Source: Dissophora ornata (taxonomy: Eukaryota; Mortierellomycota; Mortierellomycetes; Mortierellales; Mortierellaceae). From it: a DNA stretch of 39,499 bases. Of the stretch, positions 1 through 11,132 are shown piece after piece (the stretch's first letter is position 1; every line of letters starts with the position of its first letter). The notes beneath the pieces are model-generated. The model was not told the DNA's origin, searched no databases, and was given only the letters and a program-made list of their open reading frames with translations. The stretch is taken from contig MU616819.1 in assembly GCA_025201705.1 (NCBI GenBank), positions 1 through 39,499 on the forward strand, written 5' to 3'. The translations under genes were made by a program, and so were the position numbers.

Positions 1-1517
1 GAGAGGGATGTTTCAGGTAAGTGTTAAATACGGTGTGTTGTTTTGGACGCGAAGATAAGTTACGTTAAGTCATGGACGCGTGATGCTATGGCTATAGTTC
101 ATAGGTGTTTTCAGTTGTGGCGAGCCGCTTAGAGGGGCTGAGTCGATTTCGGTGCTGATCATGTAGTGGTGGTGGAGTGGCATTAGGACGGGTATATGTG
201 AAAGAATGAGTACACACGACGGTGGATGGGAAGAGCGACAGGGTGTGTGAATACCAGTGAGATGCGGTGAAGGAGTCAGGATAGTATAGTGGATAGAGGT
301 GCAGAGCGGGGTGTATTCAGGAAAGAGGTTGGAGACGAGGAGTGGTAGGACGAATGTGCTGTGTTTGCTGAAAGTAGAGTGCGAATGAAGAATAGAGGAA
401 TAGGGTGGATTCTCGATGGCAACAACAATTGCGGTGGGGGAATGCGTCTGCTTTATAGAAAAATAGAAAGATAGAAAGATAGAAAAATAGTTTCATGTCG
501 CCTCCTGAGAATCAAGGGATTGAAGGGAGGTTTATCTTCAGGGATGCCGATGACTCGATGGAATACCCGGATATGAATTCCGTGCAACCTTGACCGTTTT
601 GTCTTCTTTTTAAGTGCTCGAACGGTGTCCAGTGAGGTTTAATCTTACCGAAAGAAGGTGAGGAAAGTGTGTTTTGTCGGATGATATCCATGGCATATCC
701 GAGCCAATCGATGATGGCCATTTTTATTACCCAGCGAAGCGAGTTTGTTCACCCATGGTACAGTGTCCCACCGTCGTTACCAACAATGAGGGCCAGACTA
801 TCAACTCATAACACAACGCACAAAAGCCCTGCGGCTTTCCTGTCAACGAAGTTGGCCCATGGGGACTGGGCTAGTCCACGGGATCAGCATCCGGCGCCAT
901 CTCTCCAGTCTTCACGCTGTCTATACCGAGGATATGGGAGGTTTTTTTTGTAGTGCAATTTCTTAGTTGAGGGATAGAGTTTACTTTATTCGTCCTGGAA
1001 AGATTCCCATTGGGCACACGCTCAGTTGAGCTGATTTAAAATCGGCCAAAATAATCCTTGTTGCCAGCAGGACATGGGCGATCCGCTCCTGACTTTGTGG
1101 GATTAATAGTGTGCATCTCCCTCGGTAGAACCATCCGGAGCATTAAATATGTATTTTATTTTGTTTCTACAGCTTTTACCCTGGAAGCGAGTTCCGAGAA
1201 TAATGGCTTAGTACCATTCCCCGTTCCCGGGGTTGACGATGTTGTCTATTCGACTTTGACTCTATTGTCTGTTCTTAGCATTTCTGTTGCGCAAGTGCAC
1301 GACCTCGGATGGTGCATCTTCGTGCCAGAGACAACATGAACCTCACTCGACCCTTTTATTGGCGTGAAGAGACTAGTGTGAAAAGACTGGACATATTTTT
1401 CTTCAATATACGCCTACCTAGTTGCCACGCCAGTATGCCTCATTAGAGTAGAGCCATGCTATCCAAGACAGTAGTCGCTGGCCGGATAGATACCCGACCG
1501 TGTTTCTTTTGAACATG
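1..1517. other. gene-poor left flank
   Basis: No convincing gene is seen. The first 480 bases are purine-rich on this strand, so they are pyrimidine-rich on the other, as expected for the leader of a leftward gene. A 37-codon leftward frame opens with ATG at 183 (second ATG at 162) and stops at 70-72; it could be the first exon of a gene lying mostly left of the window, but no clear donor site supports it. Short frames at 512-721 (leftward) and 669-953 (rightward) have no recognisable domain. Bases 465-490 hold a short tandem of GATAGAAA-like units. Confidence 0.4.
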
Positions 1518-1525
1518 TATAAAAG
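1518..1525 (+). promoter_or_regulatory. TATA box of the first OPT gene
   Basis: A perfect TATAAAAG lies 143 bases upstream of the chosen ATG at 1661, with a pyrimidine-rich leader between. The second OPT gene has the same octamer 154 bases upstream of its ATG, which supports both calls. Confidence 0.65.
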
Positions 1526-1660
1526 GACATTATCCATTTCTTCCTGTGAACTTCTTTGTCCATGACAGCCTCCATGCTCTTTGACCCAACTGTCCCTTCA
1601 TACTTCCATTTTTCGCGCCACTTTCCCACTCCTCTGATAGTTCGATAAAGCCCTTACACC

Positions 1661-3927
1661 ATGGCTTCCGAGCAAAAGCAAGAGCATCCTGCTGAAAAGG
1701 AGTTCGGCGACGAGAAGTTCGATATCGAGCGCACATCCGTCATCCTCGAGGAAGATGAGAACTCTCCCATTCCTGAAGTCGCCGCCATTGTCTCCAACAA
1801 GGACGACCCAACCCTACCTGTGTTGACGTTCCGCTTCTGGTTCATGGCCGTCATCTTCTCCGTCCTCCTTTCCTTCTTCAATCAATTCTTGTAAGTCATC
1901 ATCAGGTTAGCCGTTGTAACCCAATATCAACGTGTATCTCCCGTGAACACTGCAATCTCACTAATATTTGCCTCTATCTTACACACTACAGCTGGTTCCG
2001 CTCCACGCCTATGACCATCTCAACTCTGGTCATCCAGTTGTTGTCTTTCCCTTTCGGAAAGTTCATGGCTAGGGTCCTTCCTTCTGGCCGCCTCAACCCT
2101 GGTCCCTTCAACATCAAGGAGCACGTTTTGGTGGCCTTGACTGCTAACTGCGCCGGTGGTACCGCCTACGCTGTCGATATTATCGTAATCCAGAAGGTCT
2201 TCTACAAGCAGGACTTTGGCTTCCTCGCCAACTTCCTCCTCATCCTCACCACTCAGATGTTGGGTTACGGTATGGCTGGTGTTCTCCGTCGTTACCTCGT
2301 CTACCCCGCTGCCATGATCTGGCCCGCCAACTTGGTACAGGTTGCCCTCTTCAACACCCTTCATAAGGATGAGGAACTTGCCCCTGGACAGTGGTCCCGC
2401 TTCAAGTTCTTCTTGGTTGCCACCCTTGGAATGTTCTTGTACCACTGGATCCCTAGCTTTCTCTTCCCAGTCATCAGTACCTTTGCCTGGATCTGCTGGA
2501 TCAAGCCCGATAACCTGGTCCTCTCCCAAATCACCGGTACCGGCGGTCTCGGATTCGGTGCCATCTCTTTGGATTGGAACAACATTGTTGCATACTTGGG
2601 CTCTCCTTTGATCGTCCCTTGGTGGGCCCAGGTCAACATTGCCATCGGTTTCTTCTTGATGGCTTGGGTCATGGTTCCCATTGCCTACTACACCAACTTG
2701 TGGGATGCTAAGAAATTCCCTATCCTTACATCAAAGCTCTTCACCGTCACCGGTGAACCTTACGACATTACAAAGGTTATGAAGAATAATGAGTTAGATG
2801 AGACCATGTATGAGGCCTATAGCCCTCTCCGTATCTCGACCTTCTTTGCCTTGACCTATGGTATCGGTTTCGCTGGCCTCTCGTCCATGATCACTCACAC
2901 CTGGTTGTACCATCGCCATAAGTTGGTTGCCCAGTGGAAGCAGTCGCGCGACCACTCTGAGGATATTCACCACAAGCTCATGCAGGCCTACCCTGAGGTT
3001 CCCGACTGGTGGTATGCTGCTCTCTTCGTTACTATGACTGCCGTTGCCATCATCACCTGTGAGGTCTGGGACTACAAGCTGCCTTGGTGGGGCGTTCTTT
3101 TGGCTGTCGGCATATCTGCATTCTTCGCCCTCCCTGTTGGATTGATCCAGGCTATTACCAACCAGCAGCCCGGTCTTAACATCATCACCGAGTATGTTAT
3201 CGGTTACACGCTCCCCGGCCGTCCCATCGCCAATGTCACCTTCAAGACTCTTGGTTACATTTCCATGGCTCAGGCTATGACCTTTACCTCCGATCTCAAG
3301 TTGGGTCACTACATGAAGGTTCCCCCACGTGCTATGTTCTGGGCTCAGCTTCTCGGAACCGTCGTTGCTGGTCTCGTCAACTTGCTGACTGCTAACTGGC
3401 TCCTGTCTTCTCAGAAGGACATTTGCACAGATAACAGCGTCGACTTCAACTGCCCTTCGGCCACTACCTTCTACTCCGCCTCGGTCATCTGGGGTGTCAT
3501 CTCGCCCAACCGCATGTTCGGACCCTCATCCATGTATAACGCCATCAACTACTTCTTCTTGATCGGTTTCGTCCTTCCTATCCCCTTCTACTACCTCAAG
3601 AAAGCCTTCCCCAACACTTGGATGGAGTACGTCCATATCCCCGTGTTGCTGTCTGCTACCGGCATGATGCCCCCAGCCCAGGCTTACCAATACACCAACT
3701 GGCTGGCGCTTGGTTTCGCGTTCCAGTTCTTCGCTCGCCGATACCATCCCGAATGGCACTTGCGTTTCACATACGTGTTATCAGCGGCGTTTGACTCGGG
3801 TGTGGCGTTCTGTGTGCTATTGTCGTTCGTTATCTTTTCGATCCGTGGAGCAGAGATGCCAGCATGGTGGGGCACGAACACGAAGATGTGCCCGTTGGAG
3901 AGGAAGCCGTATTACCCTGTCGGGTAG
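1661..3927 (+). CDS. oligopeptide transporter, OPT family (copy 1)
   Basis: This gene has two exons, 1661-1890 and 1992-3927, with a 101-base GT-AG intron (GTAAGT donor). They encode 721 residues, a usual length for fungal OPT proteins, which import small peptides (some members glutathione or metal complexes) with protons. The cytoplasmic N-terminus is acidic. Residues 35-40 read SPIPEV, close to the family's SPYxEVR motif; NPG is at 112-114; KVPPR at 519-523 matches the KIPPR motif. The rest is a series of hydrophobic helices rich in Trp and Tyr. The start is fixed by alignment with the downstream paralog (MASEQK versus MSEQK). A TATAAAAG lies 143 bases upstream. The family call is firm; substrate and membrane location cannot be read from the sequence. 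Long antisense frames here are codon-structure shadows. Confidence 0.96.
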
Positions 3928-3973
3928 AATATTCAGATGACATATATATTCCTGATAGTACTTATTCATCCTT

Positions 3974-3979
3974 AATAAA
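3974..3979 (+). terminator. polyadenylation signal of OPT copy 1
   Basis: AATAAA lies 47 bases after the stop codon, in an AT-rich 3' region. Confidence 0.6.
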
Positions 3980-5433
3980 TGTTGGATACACGCTTCATAT
4001 CATGTCTTTCAATATGCGCGCAGCGCGTCCACAGCTGTTCATCAAATGTGTCCCGATTTGTATTGTCCTTCTGTCCAATGCATCCAAATCAAGACTTTTG
4101 TTTGTTTGCAGTCCAATGAGAGCACAAAAAGGTGTCCTGTGTCCAAGTGGCCCTTGCTTCGAAGTCGAGAAATCAAAGCGTCCAAATTCGGTCGTGCAAG
4201 TGCTCGTTTTGGACGAGTAAACCTCGTTTTGGAAAACGCTATAACCGATATGGGCGGCACAAACAGAGCGTACAAACGCAAGGAGGAAAGGAGGAAAGGA
4301 GGAAGGAGGTAAGGAGGGAAGAACTTTTGTGCGAGAGATCTATAGCCCTTTTCGTCATCCCCACTCCATTGCAATTCGAGATTAAGACGCATCACCTTCA
4401 CGAGTAGCTAGCCGTGCTTCTCGCTTCCCTTAAACGAATTAAGGTATCTAACCTCTCGGTCGGACCGAATGATTCTTTGAGTATGCCCAATAGGAGTTAC
4501 AAAATGCGGTAATGCACTTGCACCGGAGCGTGCGCCGTTAGGGATTATTGCGTCTGTATAAAGAATTGGGCAGGAAAGTACTCTCTCATTGGAAGACGCC
4601 TTTCACATTTAACTTAAACAAAGATGTACAGTAGGTCATTCGACGTCTTTGACTATCAACGATGAACAAAGTAGAGGATGCAAAGGATAGTTTTACTTAA
4701 AATCATAAACAAGGTGTGTTCATGAATCCGCCTGCAGGACTTTCTCTCCCTCCTGATGTTTCTCGTTCACGTTTGCGGGCTAGATGCACAGAAAGTGCAG
4801 GATTCCCAGGCTAATTGTGAGTCTAGCATGTTTTAACTTTTTGGTTTCTCACTAGACGAGGAAATGGAAAGGCGAGAAAAGTGTCAATATGCGTATAGCA
4901 TAAAAAAGAGCTTTGTTGCTCCATATCACGCAAATTATTTCCGTGAAGTCCTTGGATTTCATCGAAGGTTCCATTTTATAGCCACAACGTGCATTTTGTG
5001 CACACCGCGTGCACTGTGACACACCGTCATTACACTGTCCAAACCAATCAGAGCATTTTACCGAGGAATAAATAAGTTGAATGTTATTTCGCGTTCCTGC
5101 ATGAAAATGCGATGCGCTTTCTTTGTTCCTTAGTCTGCTATGTATCCAATGTCATTTAATCCATCTTGCTTCTTTTAAGTCGGCCCATTCATTCGTCTAT
5201 TCACTGTTTCCATGTAAGCCTTTAATTCTTTTTGCTATTCCCTCTAGTGACCTCTCTTAATCTCCACCGATACGGAGATACGCAAAATGCCCATTTCCCA
5301 CCACGCCTCCTAAAAAACGGTCGAATAGGATTCTTTCCATATTTCGCACCAGCATTACAAACAATCGAATCGAAATTCAGCCCTTGCATGTTCGTTAATC
5401 CAAAAAGCCCTTGGCCGTTGTTGCTTGTTTCCG
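3980..5433. other. intergenic region between the two OPT genes
   Basis: No gene is supported. Bases 4020-4250 carry several short variants of GTCCAAA/TTTGGAC (for example near 4175 and 4205), which may be remains of a small repeat. A purine tract sits at 4278-4320. The rest is AT-rich and without a long frame, and contains the upstream promoter of OPT copy 2. Confidence 0.5.
4278..4320 (+). repeat. GGA-rich purine tract
   Basis: About 40 bases consist of imperfect AAGGAGG/AAAGGAGG units with no pyrimidine except one T. It gives rise to spurious frames rich in Arg, Lys and Glu. Confidence 0.7.
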
Positions 5434-5441
5434 TATAAAAG
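5434..5441 (+). promoter_or_regulatory. TATA box of the second OPT gene
   Basis: TATAAAAG lies 154 bases upstream of the ATG at 5588 and is followed by a CT-rich leader, the same arrangement as at copy 1. Confidence 0.65.
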
Positions 5442-5587
5442 CAAGTCCTTCTTGTCTTTCATTTTCTCCTTGTCTTTGACAGCAGATCGCAACTGCCCTT
5501 CCCTCTTGCTCTCCTTGACCTCCTCTCCTCTTCCCTTTCTCCTCCTCCCAGTCCTCTTTTTGAGTGACCTACATCACACACTTCGCC

Positions 5588-7867
5588 ATGTCCGAGCAAA
5601 AGACTGAATACGTTGCTGAAAAGCAGTTCACCGACGAGAAGCTCGATATCGAGCGCTCGTCCATCGTCCTTGAAGAAGAGGAAAACTCCCCTATTCCCGA
5701 GGTTGCTGCCATTGTCTCTAACAAGGATGATCCCTCCCTCCCAGTGATGACTTTCCGTTACTACGTAATGGCAGTCATCTTCTCCCTCATCCTCTCCTTT
5801 TTCAACCAGTTCTTGTAAGTCCCTACATTATCCACCACGCACCGAATGCAAGACACGGCTTCTATGTTTCGCAAACATGCAGAAAGCTAACAAATCCACA
5901 CGTCTTCTGTATGGCAATATAGCTGGTTCCGTACCCATCCTATGACCATCTCCACTCTGGTCATCCAGTTGTTATCTTATCCCTTCGGAAAGTTCATGGC
6001 TAAGGTCCTCCCTGCCGGTCGCCTCAATCCTGGCCCTTTCTCCATCAAAGAGCATGTCCTGGTCGCTTTGACTGCTAATTGTGCCGGCGGTACTGCCTAC
6101 GCTGTCGATATTACCGTCATTCAAAAGGTCTTCTATTTTGAGGACTTTGGTTTCCTGGCCAACTTCCTCCTCATTTTGTGCACACAGATGTTGGGTTACG
6201 GTATGGCTGGTGTTCTCCGTCGTTACCTCGTCTACCCCGCTGCTATGATCTGGCCCGCCAACTTGGTACAGGTTGCCCTCTTCAACACCCTTCATCAGGA
6301 CGAGGAACTTGCCCCTGGCCAGTGGTCCCGCTTCAAGTTCTTCTTGGTTGCCACTCTTGGAATGTTCTTGTACTCTTGGATTCCCGGCTTCATCTTCCCT
6401 GTCCTCAGCTCCATTGCTTGGATCTGCTGGATCAAGCCCGATAACTTGGTCCTCTCCCAGATCACTGGTGCCGGCGGTCTCGGATTCGGTGCCATCTCTT
6501 TGGATTGGAACACCATCGTTTCTTTCCTGGGTTCCCCTCTTATTATCCCTTGGTGGGCCCAGGTTAACATCGGTCTTGGTTTCTTCTTGATCGCCTGGGT
6601 CCTGGTTCCCGTTGCCTATTACACCAACCTGTGGGAGGCCAAGAGGTTCCCTATCCTCACTCCTGCCCTGTTCCGTGTTGACGGTACCAGTTACAACACC
6701 ACTAGGATTATGACCAACAACATCCTCGACGAGGTGAAGTACGAAGAGTATGGTCCTCTTCGTATCTCGACCTTCTTTGCTTTGACCTATGGTATCGGTT
6801 TCGCTGGTCTCTCGTCCATGATCACTCACACCTGGTTGTACCATCGCCATAAGTTGGTTGCCCAGTGGAAGCAGTCGCGCGACCACTCTGAGGATATTCA
6901 CCACAAGCTCATGCAGGCCTACCCTGAGGTTCCCGACTGGTGGTATGCTGCTCTCTTCGTCACTATGACTGCCGTTGCCATCATCACCTGCGAGGTCTGG
7001 GACTACAAGCTGCCTTGGTGGGGTGTCCTCTTGGCCATTGCCATCGCTGCTGTCTTCGCCCTCCCCGTCGGTTTGATCCAGGCTATTACCAACCAGCAGC
7101 CCGGTCTTAACATTATTACCGAGTACGTTATCGGTTACATGCTCCCTGGCCGTGCCATCGCCAATGTCACCTTCAAGACTCTCGGTTACATTTCCATGGC
7201 TCAGGCTATGACCTTTACCTCCGATCTCAAGTTGGGTCACTACATGAAGGTTCCCCCACGTGCCATGTTCTGGGCTCAGCTTCTCGGAACTGTCATTGCT
7301 GGTCTCGTCAACCTGTTGACTGCCAACTGGCTTTTGGCATCCCAGGAGAATGTCTGCACCAAAGCCTCAAAGGACTTCCGCTGCCCCTCTGCCAACACCT
7401 TCTACTCGGCCTCGGTCATCTGGGGAGTCATCGCTCCCGATCGTATGTTCGGACCCTCGTCCATTTACAACGCCGTCAACTATTTCTTCGTCCTCGGTTT
7501 CTTGTTGCCTATCCCCTTCTACTACCTCAAGAAGGTCTTCCCCAACACCTGGTTGGAGTTTGTTCATATCCCCGTGTTGCTGTCTGCTACGGGTATGATG
7601 CCCCCAGCTCAGGCCTACAACTACACCAATTGGTTGGCAGTTGGTTTCGCTTTCCAGTTCTTTGCCCGTCGCTACCATCCTGAATGGCATCTGCGATTCA
7701 CCTATGTCTTGTCCGCTGCGTTCGATTCTGGAACGGCGTTTATGGTCCTGTTGTCGTTCTTCTTGTTCACGATCCGTGAAGTCGAAATGCCTGAGTGGTG
7801 GGGTACTAACATGGACATGTGCCCTCTGGAGGGAGATGCATACTTTCCCCCTGGACCCATGGCTTAA
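5588..7867 (+). CDS. oligopeptide transporter, OPT family (copy 2)
   Basis: This is the tandem paralog of the gene at 1661. Exons 5588-5814 and 5923-7867 encode 723 residues. The 108-base intron interrupts the same codon (Phe, phase 2) in the same peptide context as in copy 1. Motifs SPIPEV (34-39), NPG (111-113) and KVPPR are kept. The frame is open to an ATG at 5564, but 5588 is preferred because it aligns with copy 1. Long stretches are identical to copy 1 at DNA level, including 152 consecutive bases (6809-6960 against 2878-3029). By contrast, the extramembrane segment near 6680-6750 and the tail differ clearly. Role: proton-coupled peptide uptake by family assignment. The diverged loops suggest a different substrate range or timing, which is inference. 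Confidence 0.96.
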
Positions 7868-7902
7868 GTTTTGAAGAAACAATACTTCTATTCATCGTTA
7901 AT

Positions 7903-7908
7903 AATAAA
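7903..7908 (+). terminator. polyadenylation signal of OPT copy 2
   Basis: AATAAA lies 36 bases after the stop. The convergent F-box gene has its own AATAAA on the opposite strand at 8013-8018, so the two 3' ends are about 100 bases apart. Confidence 0.6.
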
Positions 7909-8012
7909 AATAAGAATTTGAACGAACGAATCGGGTTTTTAATGGGGGTATTTCTTTCGCCTCTTTAATCCTGTTGCATTTGATCTTCATCAAATTTGAA
8001 GTTGGTGGCAAT

Positions 8013-8018
8013 TTTATT
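8013..8018 (-). terminator. polyadenylation signal of the F-box gene
   Basis: TTTATT on this strand is AATAAA for the leftward gene, 45 bases beyond its stop. Confidence 0.55.
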
Positions 8019-8062
8019 TACAAGGCCTACTTGGAAGGAGAAGGAAGGGGTTCAATTTTTTT

Positions 8063-9895
8063 TTAGAACGGTTGCCCTGTAGGGAATCCCCACGCCGCAT
8101 CGCTAATATCTGGACCTTCTTCCTCATCCTCACCGCTGAGTTGAAATGATATCTCGAGTCCAGACCGTAGGGTCGCTTTCATGACCCCATCCACAAGTTC
8201 ATCCTCACCCTCGTCCTCGTCATTCTCGTTGGTCTCCTGTGCGACTACGGAGCTCACATCAACCCCTTCTGTCAGCACCAACACTGGCGATGTGCTCGAG
8301 GATGATACATCAACAGGCGTAATTGGCGGTGATGGTGACCGTGACCGTCTCCGTTTTGGTGAAGATGGCTTTGCGATGGCATCTGAAAGTAGATCTGTTG
8401 CTGATGACAGTGGCAACGACGATGGCGCTATTGCTGTGGATGTTGTAGACCTCGCGTTTCCTCCCAAGACTTCCCCAGGTACAGGCTGTGCACTCGTGAA
8501 TGGTCCTCTCTTTTTATGCTCCTCCGTCACCTTCTTAATCGCAACCCTCTCAGCTGCCGACAACGGTGGTATCACATCACTACTCCGGAATTGAAAATCG
8601 GTTAACCTGGGGAACAAGTTTCCGATCTCAATCATATCCTTCCACGGTATCGGATTCTTCAACTTGATTATATCGAGCATCTCTAATCGCTTCAACTTTG
8701 CCAAATAAGCTTCGCCCAGATCCAGCAGTCGTAATGAAAATCCATGACCCGAGAGCTTGAGTTGTTGAAGTTCCGTCAGAAGCGAAAGCTGATGGTACAT
8801 GCTCGGAAGCAATGCTGAAGCCATCGAAGCCTCAACAAAGTACGCAGCATGGATCCCAGATATGTCAAGGTATCGAAGTCCCTTGCAGACCCAAGGCGTT
8901 TCTGTATTAAAGATCGAGAGCAGGACTCTATCGCACCACGAGAGGTCTAGATGCCGGAGGTGTCGACACGAATGTACAATGGCCGAGATGCCGATATGAG
9001 TGATATTGGCACAGAAAGGTAGCTTGAGGGACTCGAGTCTAGGACATTGGGCCGCCACCAGACTAATATCTGCATCGTTGACCTCTGACGGCCCTAAATC
9101 CAAGAACCGTAGATTGGTCGACACATTAAAAATAGCTTGAAAGCCCATGGACTGCAGGCCCAGACAGAAATGGAATCCCAAATGCTCAATGCTGTGGCAA
9201 TGTTGTGCGATCCCCACAAGGGCTTTGGATGTCAGGAATTGGTGTAGCAAAATTGAGAGCTGCAACATGTCTGGAAACTGTTTTGCAAACGCTATGAGCT
9301 CCTCGTCATCGAACCGCGGATGTGTACAGTCGAGTCTGTTCAGTGTCGGTTGTGTCCTGGCAATGGCTTTGAGGACATCCCCCGAGAAGTTGTAGCCAGA
9401 GATCTTGCGAAGTCGAGGACAAGCCGCGAGGAGACCCGCCATATCATCCGGCTCCCAGTTCTGGAGATCCGTGTTGAGCTGTTCGATCTGTGTTGCGTTT
9501 TCAGCAATTGCGGTTACGATGCTGCTTGTGGTGTCTCGGGACAATTGAACACTGAGGGAGTCAAGATTGGGAGTCCTGGAGAGTAAACCTGCGAGTTGAC
9601 TTTTAATGTTATCCATGTCGACGTCTTGTTTCATCCTTGCAGCTGTTGATAACTCGAGACTCATGACCCTGACAGCGTTGCCCTGGCGGTCGAGGATAGG
9701 CCAGAGAGGGGAAAGATCGTGGTCGTACCAGTCCTTGGGGATAACAAGCTGGCGCCAGAGGATCAGACGAGTATGATGGTGCCAAGTTTTGCAGACGAGC
9801 GAAGCGGTCTTGAGGGTCGGGGCGTCCAGAAAGTCGATGACCATGCAGAGGATCTCTGGAATGGCTAGGACTTGGGAGGAAGGGAGATCATTCAT
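8063..9895 (-). CDS. F-box and leucine-rich-repeat protein
   Basis: This single uninterrupted frame encodes 610 residues. Residues about 10-50 form an F-box: IPEILCMVIDFLD, then SLVCKTWH and LWRQLVIP, the usual Leu-Pro/Val-Cys-Lys-x-Trp pattern. Residues about 100-450 are degenerate leucine-rich repeats (units such as CPRLESLKLPFCANITHIG and CRHLRHLDLSWCDRVL) of the cysteine-containing type found in SCF substrate adaptors. The last 140 residues are disordered: Ser-rich, with a basic cluster SPKRRRSRSPSPP near 520 that could be a nuclear signal, then an acidic stretch (NENDEDEGEDE). Its likely role is substrate recognition for an SCF ubiquitin ligase through Skp1 binding to the F-box; the substrate is unknown. 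Many such genes are expanded in this group of fungi. The stop is followed by AATAAA on the same strand. Confidence 0.9.
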   Translation of the reverse strand: MNDLPSSQVLAIPEILCMVIDFLDAPTLKTASLVCKTWHHHTRLILWRQLVIPKDWYDHDLSPLWPILDRQGNAVRVMSLELSTAARMKQDVDMDNIKSQLAGLLSRTPNLDSLSVQLSRDTTSSIVTAIAENATQIEQLNTDLQNWEPDDMAGLLAACPRLRKISGYNFSGDVLKAIARTQPTLNRLDCTHPRFDDEELIAFAKQFPDMLQLSILLHQFLTSKALVGIAQHCHSIEHLGFHFCLGLQSMGFQAIFNVSTNLRFLDLGPSEVNDADISLVAAQCPRLESLKLPFCANITHIGISAIVHSCRHLRHLDLSWCDRVLLSIFNTETPWVCKGLRYLDISGIHAAYFVEASMASALLPSMYHQLSLLTELQQLKLSGHGFSLRLLDLGEAYLAKLKRLEMLDIIKLKNPIPWKDMIEIGNLFPRLTDFQFRSSDVIPPLSAAERVAIKKVTEEHKKRGPFTSAQPVPGEVLGGNARSTTSTAIAPSSLPLSSATDLLSDAIAKPSSPKRRRSRSPSPPITPVDVSSSSTSPVLVLTEGVDVSSVVAQETNENDEDEGEDELVDGVMKATLRSGLEISFQLSGEDEEEGPDISDAAWGFPTGQPF

Positions 9896-11132
9896 CTTTT
9901 TGGCAGGTCCACAACGCGTTTTTTTGTTGATTCGGAGTTATTGATTGAGCACACACGCGATTAGGGTACAACAGTAGATCGTGCTGTGCAAAGGATTAAT
10001 GGAGAGTGATCAAGCAGAGTAGTGCGCAGGTTCGGTGGAAAGGAGAAGCAAGGGCGTTGGATGGGATGAAGCGGACCGTTGTTCGTTGTCCCTGTGTGGA
10101 TGATGAGAGATGAAGGAAAGGTAAGACAAATGGAAGAAGAGGCAAATGGAGTGCGCTTGTTGGATGTCCATTGCGAGCAAAGGCCCCTTTTTTTTAATAA
10201 CGCCGAGGCGTGAGAGCTCCTTGTTTGTTTGGTCCACAATAGCCAAAGACATGAGCCGTATCCATCATCTGCAGAAGAAGGATCATGTCGTATCATCATG
10301 CAACGCAGTTATCCAAGGGCCAAGATGTGCTGTGCTTCACAGATCACAAGCATCCTCGGGTGCGACCCGAGAACGCAAACCTCACTTCATTTTGAGAATG
10401 TGGCACGACATCAACCACGCACACGAGCAATAAAACCCAAGCCGGTCGTTAATTTGCGACAGGCGCGACACGGAGTTGGGTTCTTGACCGAAAGCTGTTG
10501 CGCAAAGCAAAGGCCGAAAGCAGGGCGCACCGCACGTGCCTGAGTGGGGGGGTTTCGGCATTTGGGCGCAAAGAAGATTCGATGCATGAACTACTTGGCC
10601 AGCATCGGCGACTGCCCATACTAAGCAGCTTCTAGTCCTCCATGCCATCGACACTCTACTAGAACGGCGATTTGCAGCTGTTGCGTGCTCGTCACGGTCC
10701 TGCAGGCACAGAATGGTTGTGTACGTGTTGGCAACGCTACACTGGCAGCAGAAATAAAAAATGTAAAAATAAAATACGAACCGTTGCGTGGAGGCTTCGT
10801 TTCATTTCGAATGTCGGTCGGGCAGTGCGCAATTGCCCCAAGCGATGCCAAATAAATGCGCCAATTGGCGGGAACTGGATTAAAGAGCCCCAACAGCAAA
10901 GTATGACCGCAAACTCTCGTCCCATGCATGCATCCTCTCTCCTTCATTCCCTCTTCCCCTCTGCTTGTCCATCCTCCCAGCTCCGCATCGCTTTGCCGCC
11001 TCTCTTTCCACCCACCGCTCCCTGTAACGACCTAACGACCTCCTCATTATTCTTGCTCTCGCCAAGTCTCTCATCCTCTGCAGCATTCATACTCCATCGT
11101 GCCGCTAAAATAAGACTGAAAGAAAAGGGACC
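9896..11132. other. bidirectional intergenic region
   Basis: About 1.24 kb separate the leftward F-box gene and the rightward gene at 11133. No gene is supported. An ACGCGT sits at 9914-9919, only 19 bases upstream of the F-box start. The right end (10925-11100) is strongly pyrimidine-rich, as in leaders of other genes here. Short frames in both directions have no protein-like character. Confidence 0.5.

Noticed and set aside
5972..7240. 422-codon minus-strand frame across OPT copy 2
   Set aside because: It is the exact antisense of strongly coding sequence, has the Gly/Glu/Asp/Asn-rich composition typical of such shadows, and similar shorter shadows occur opposite OPT copy 1.
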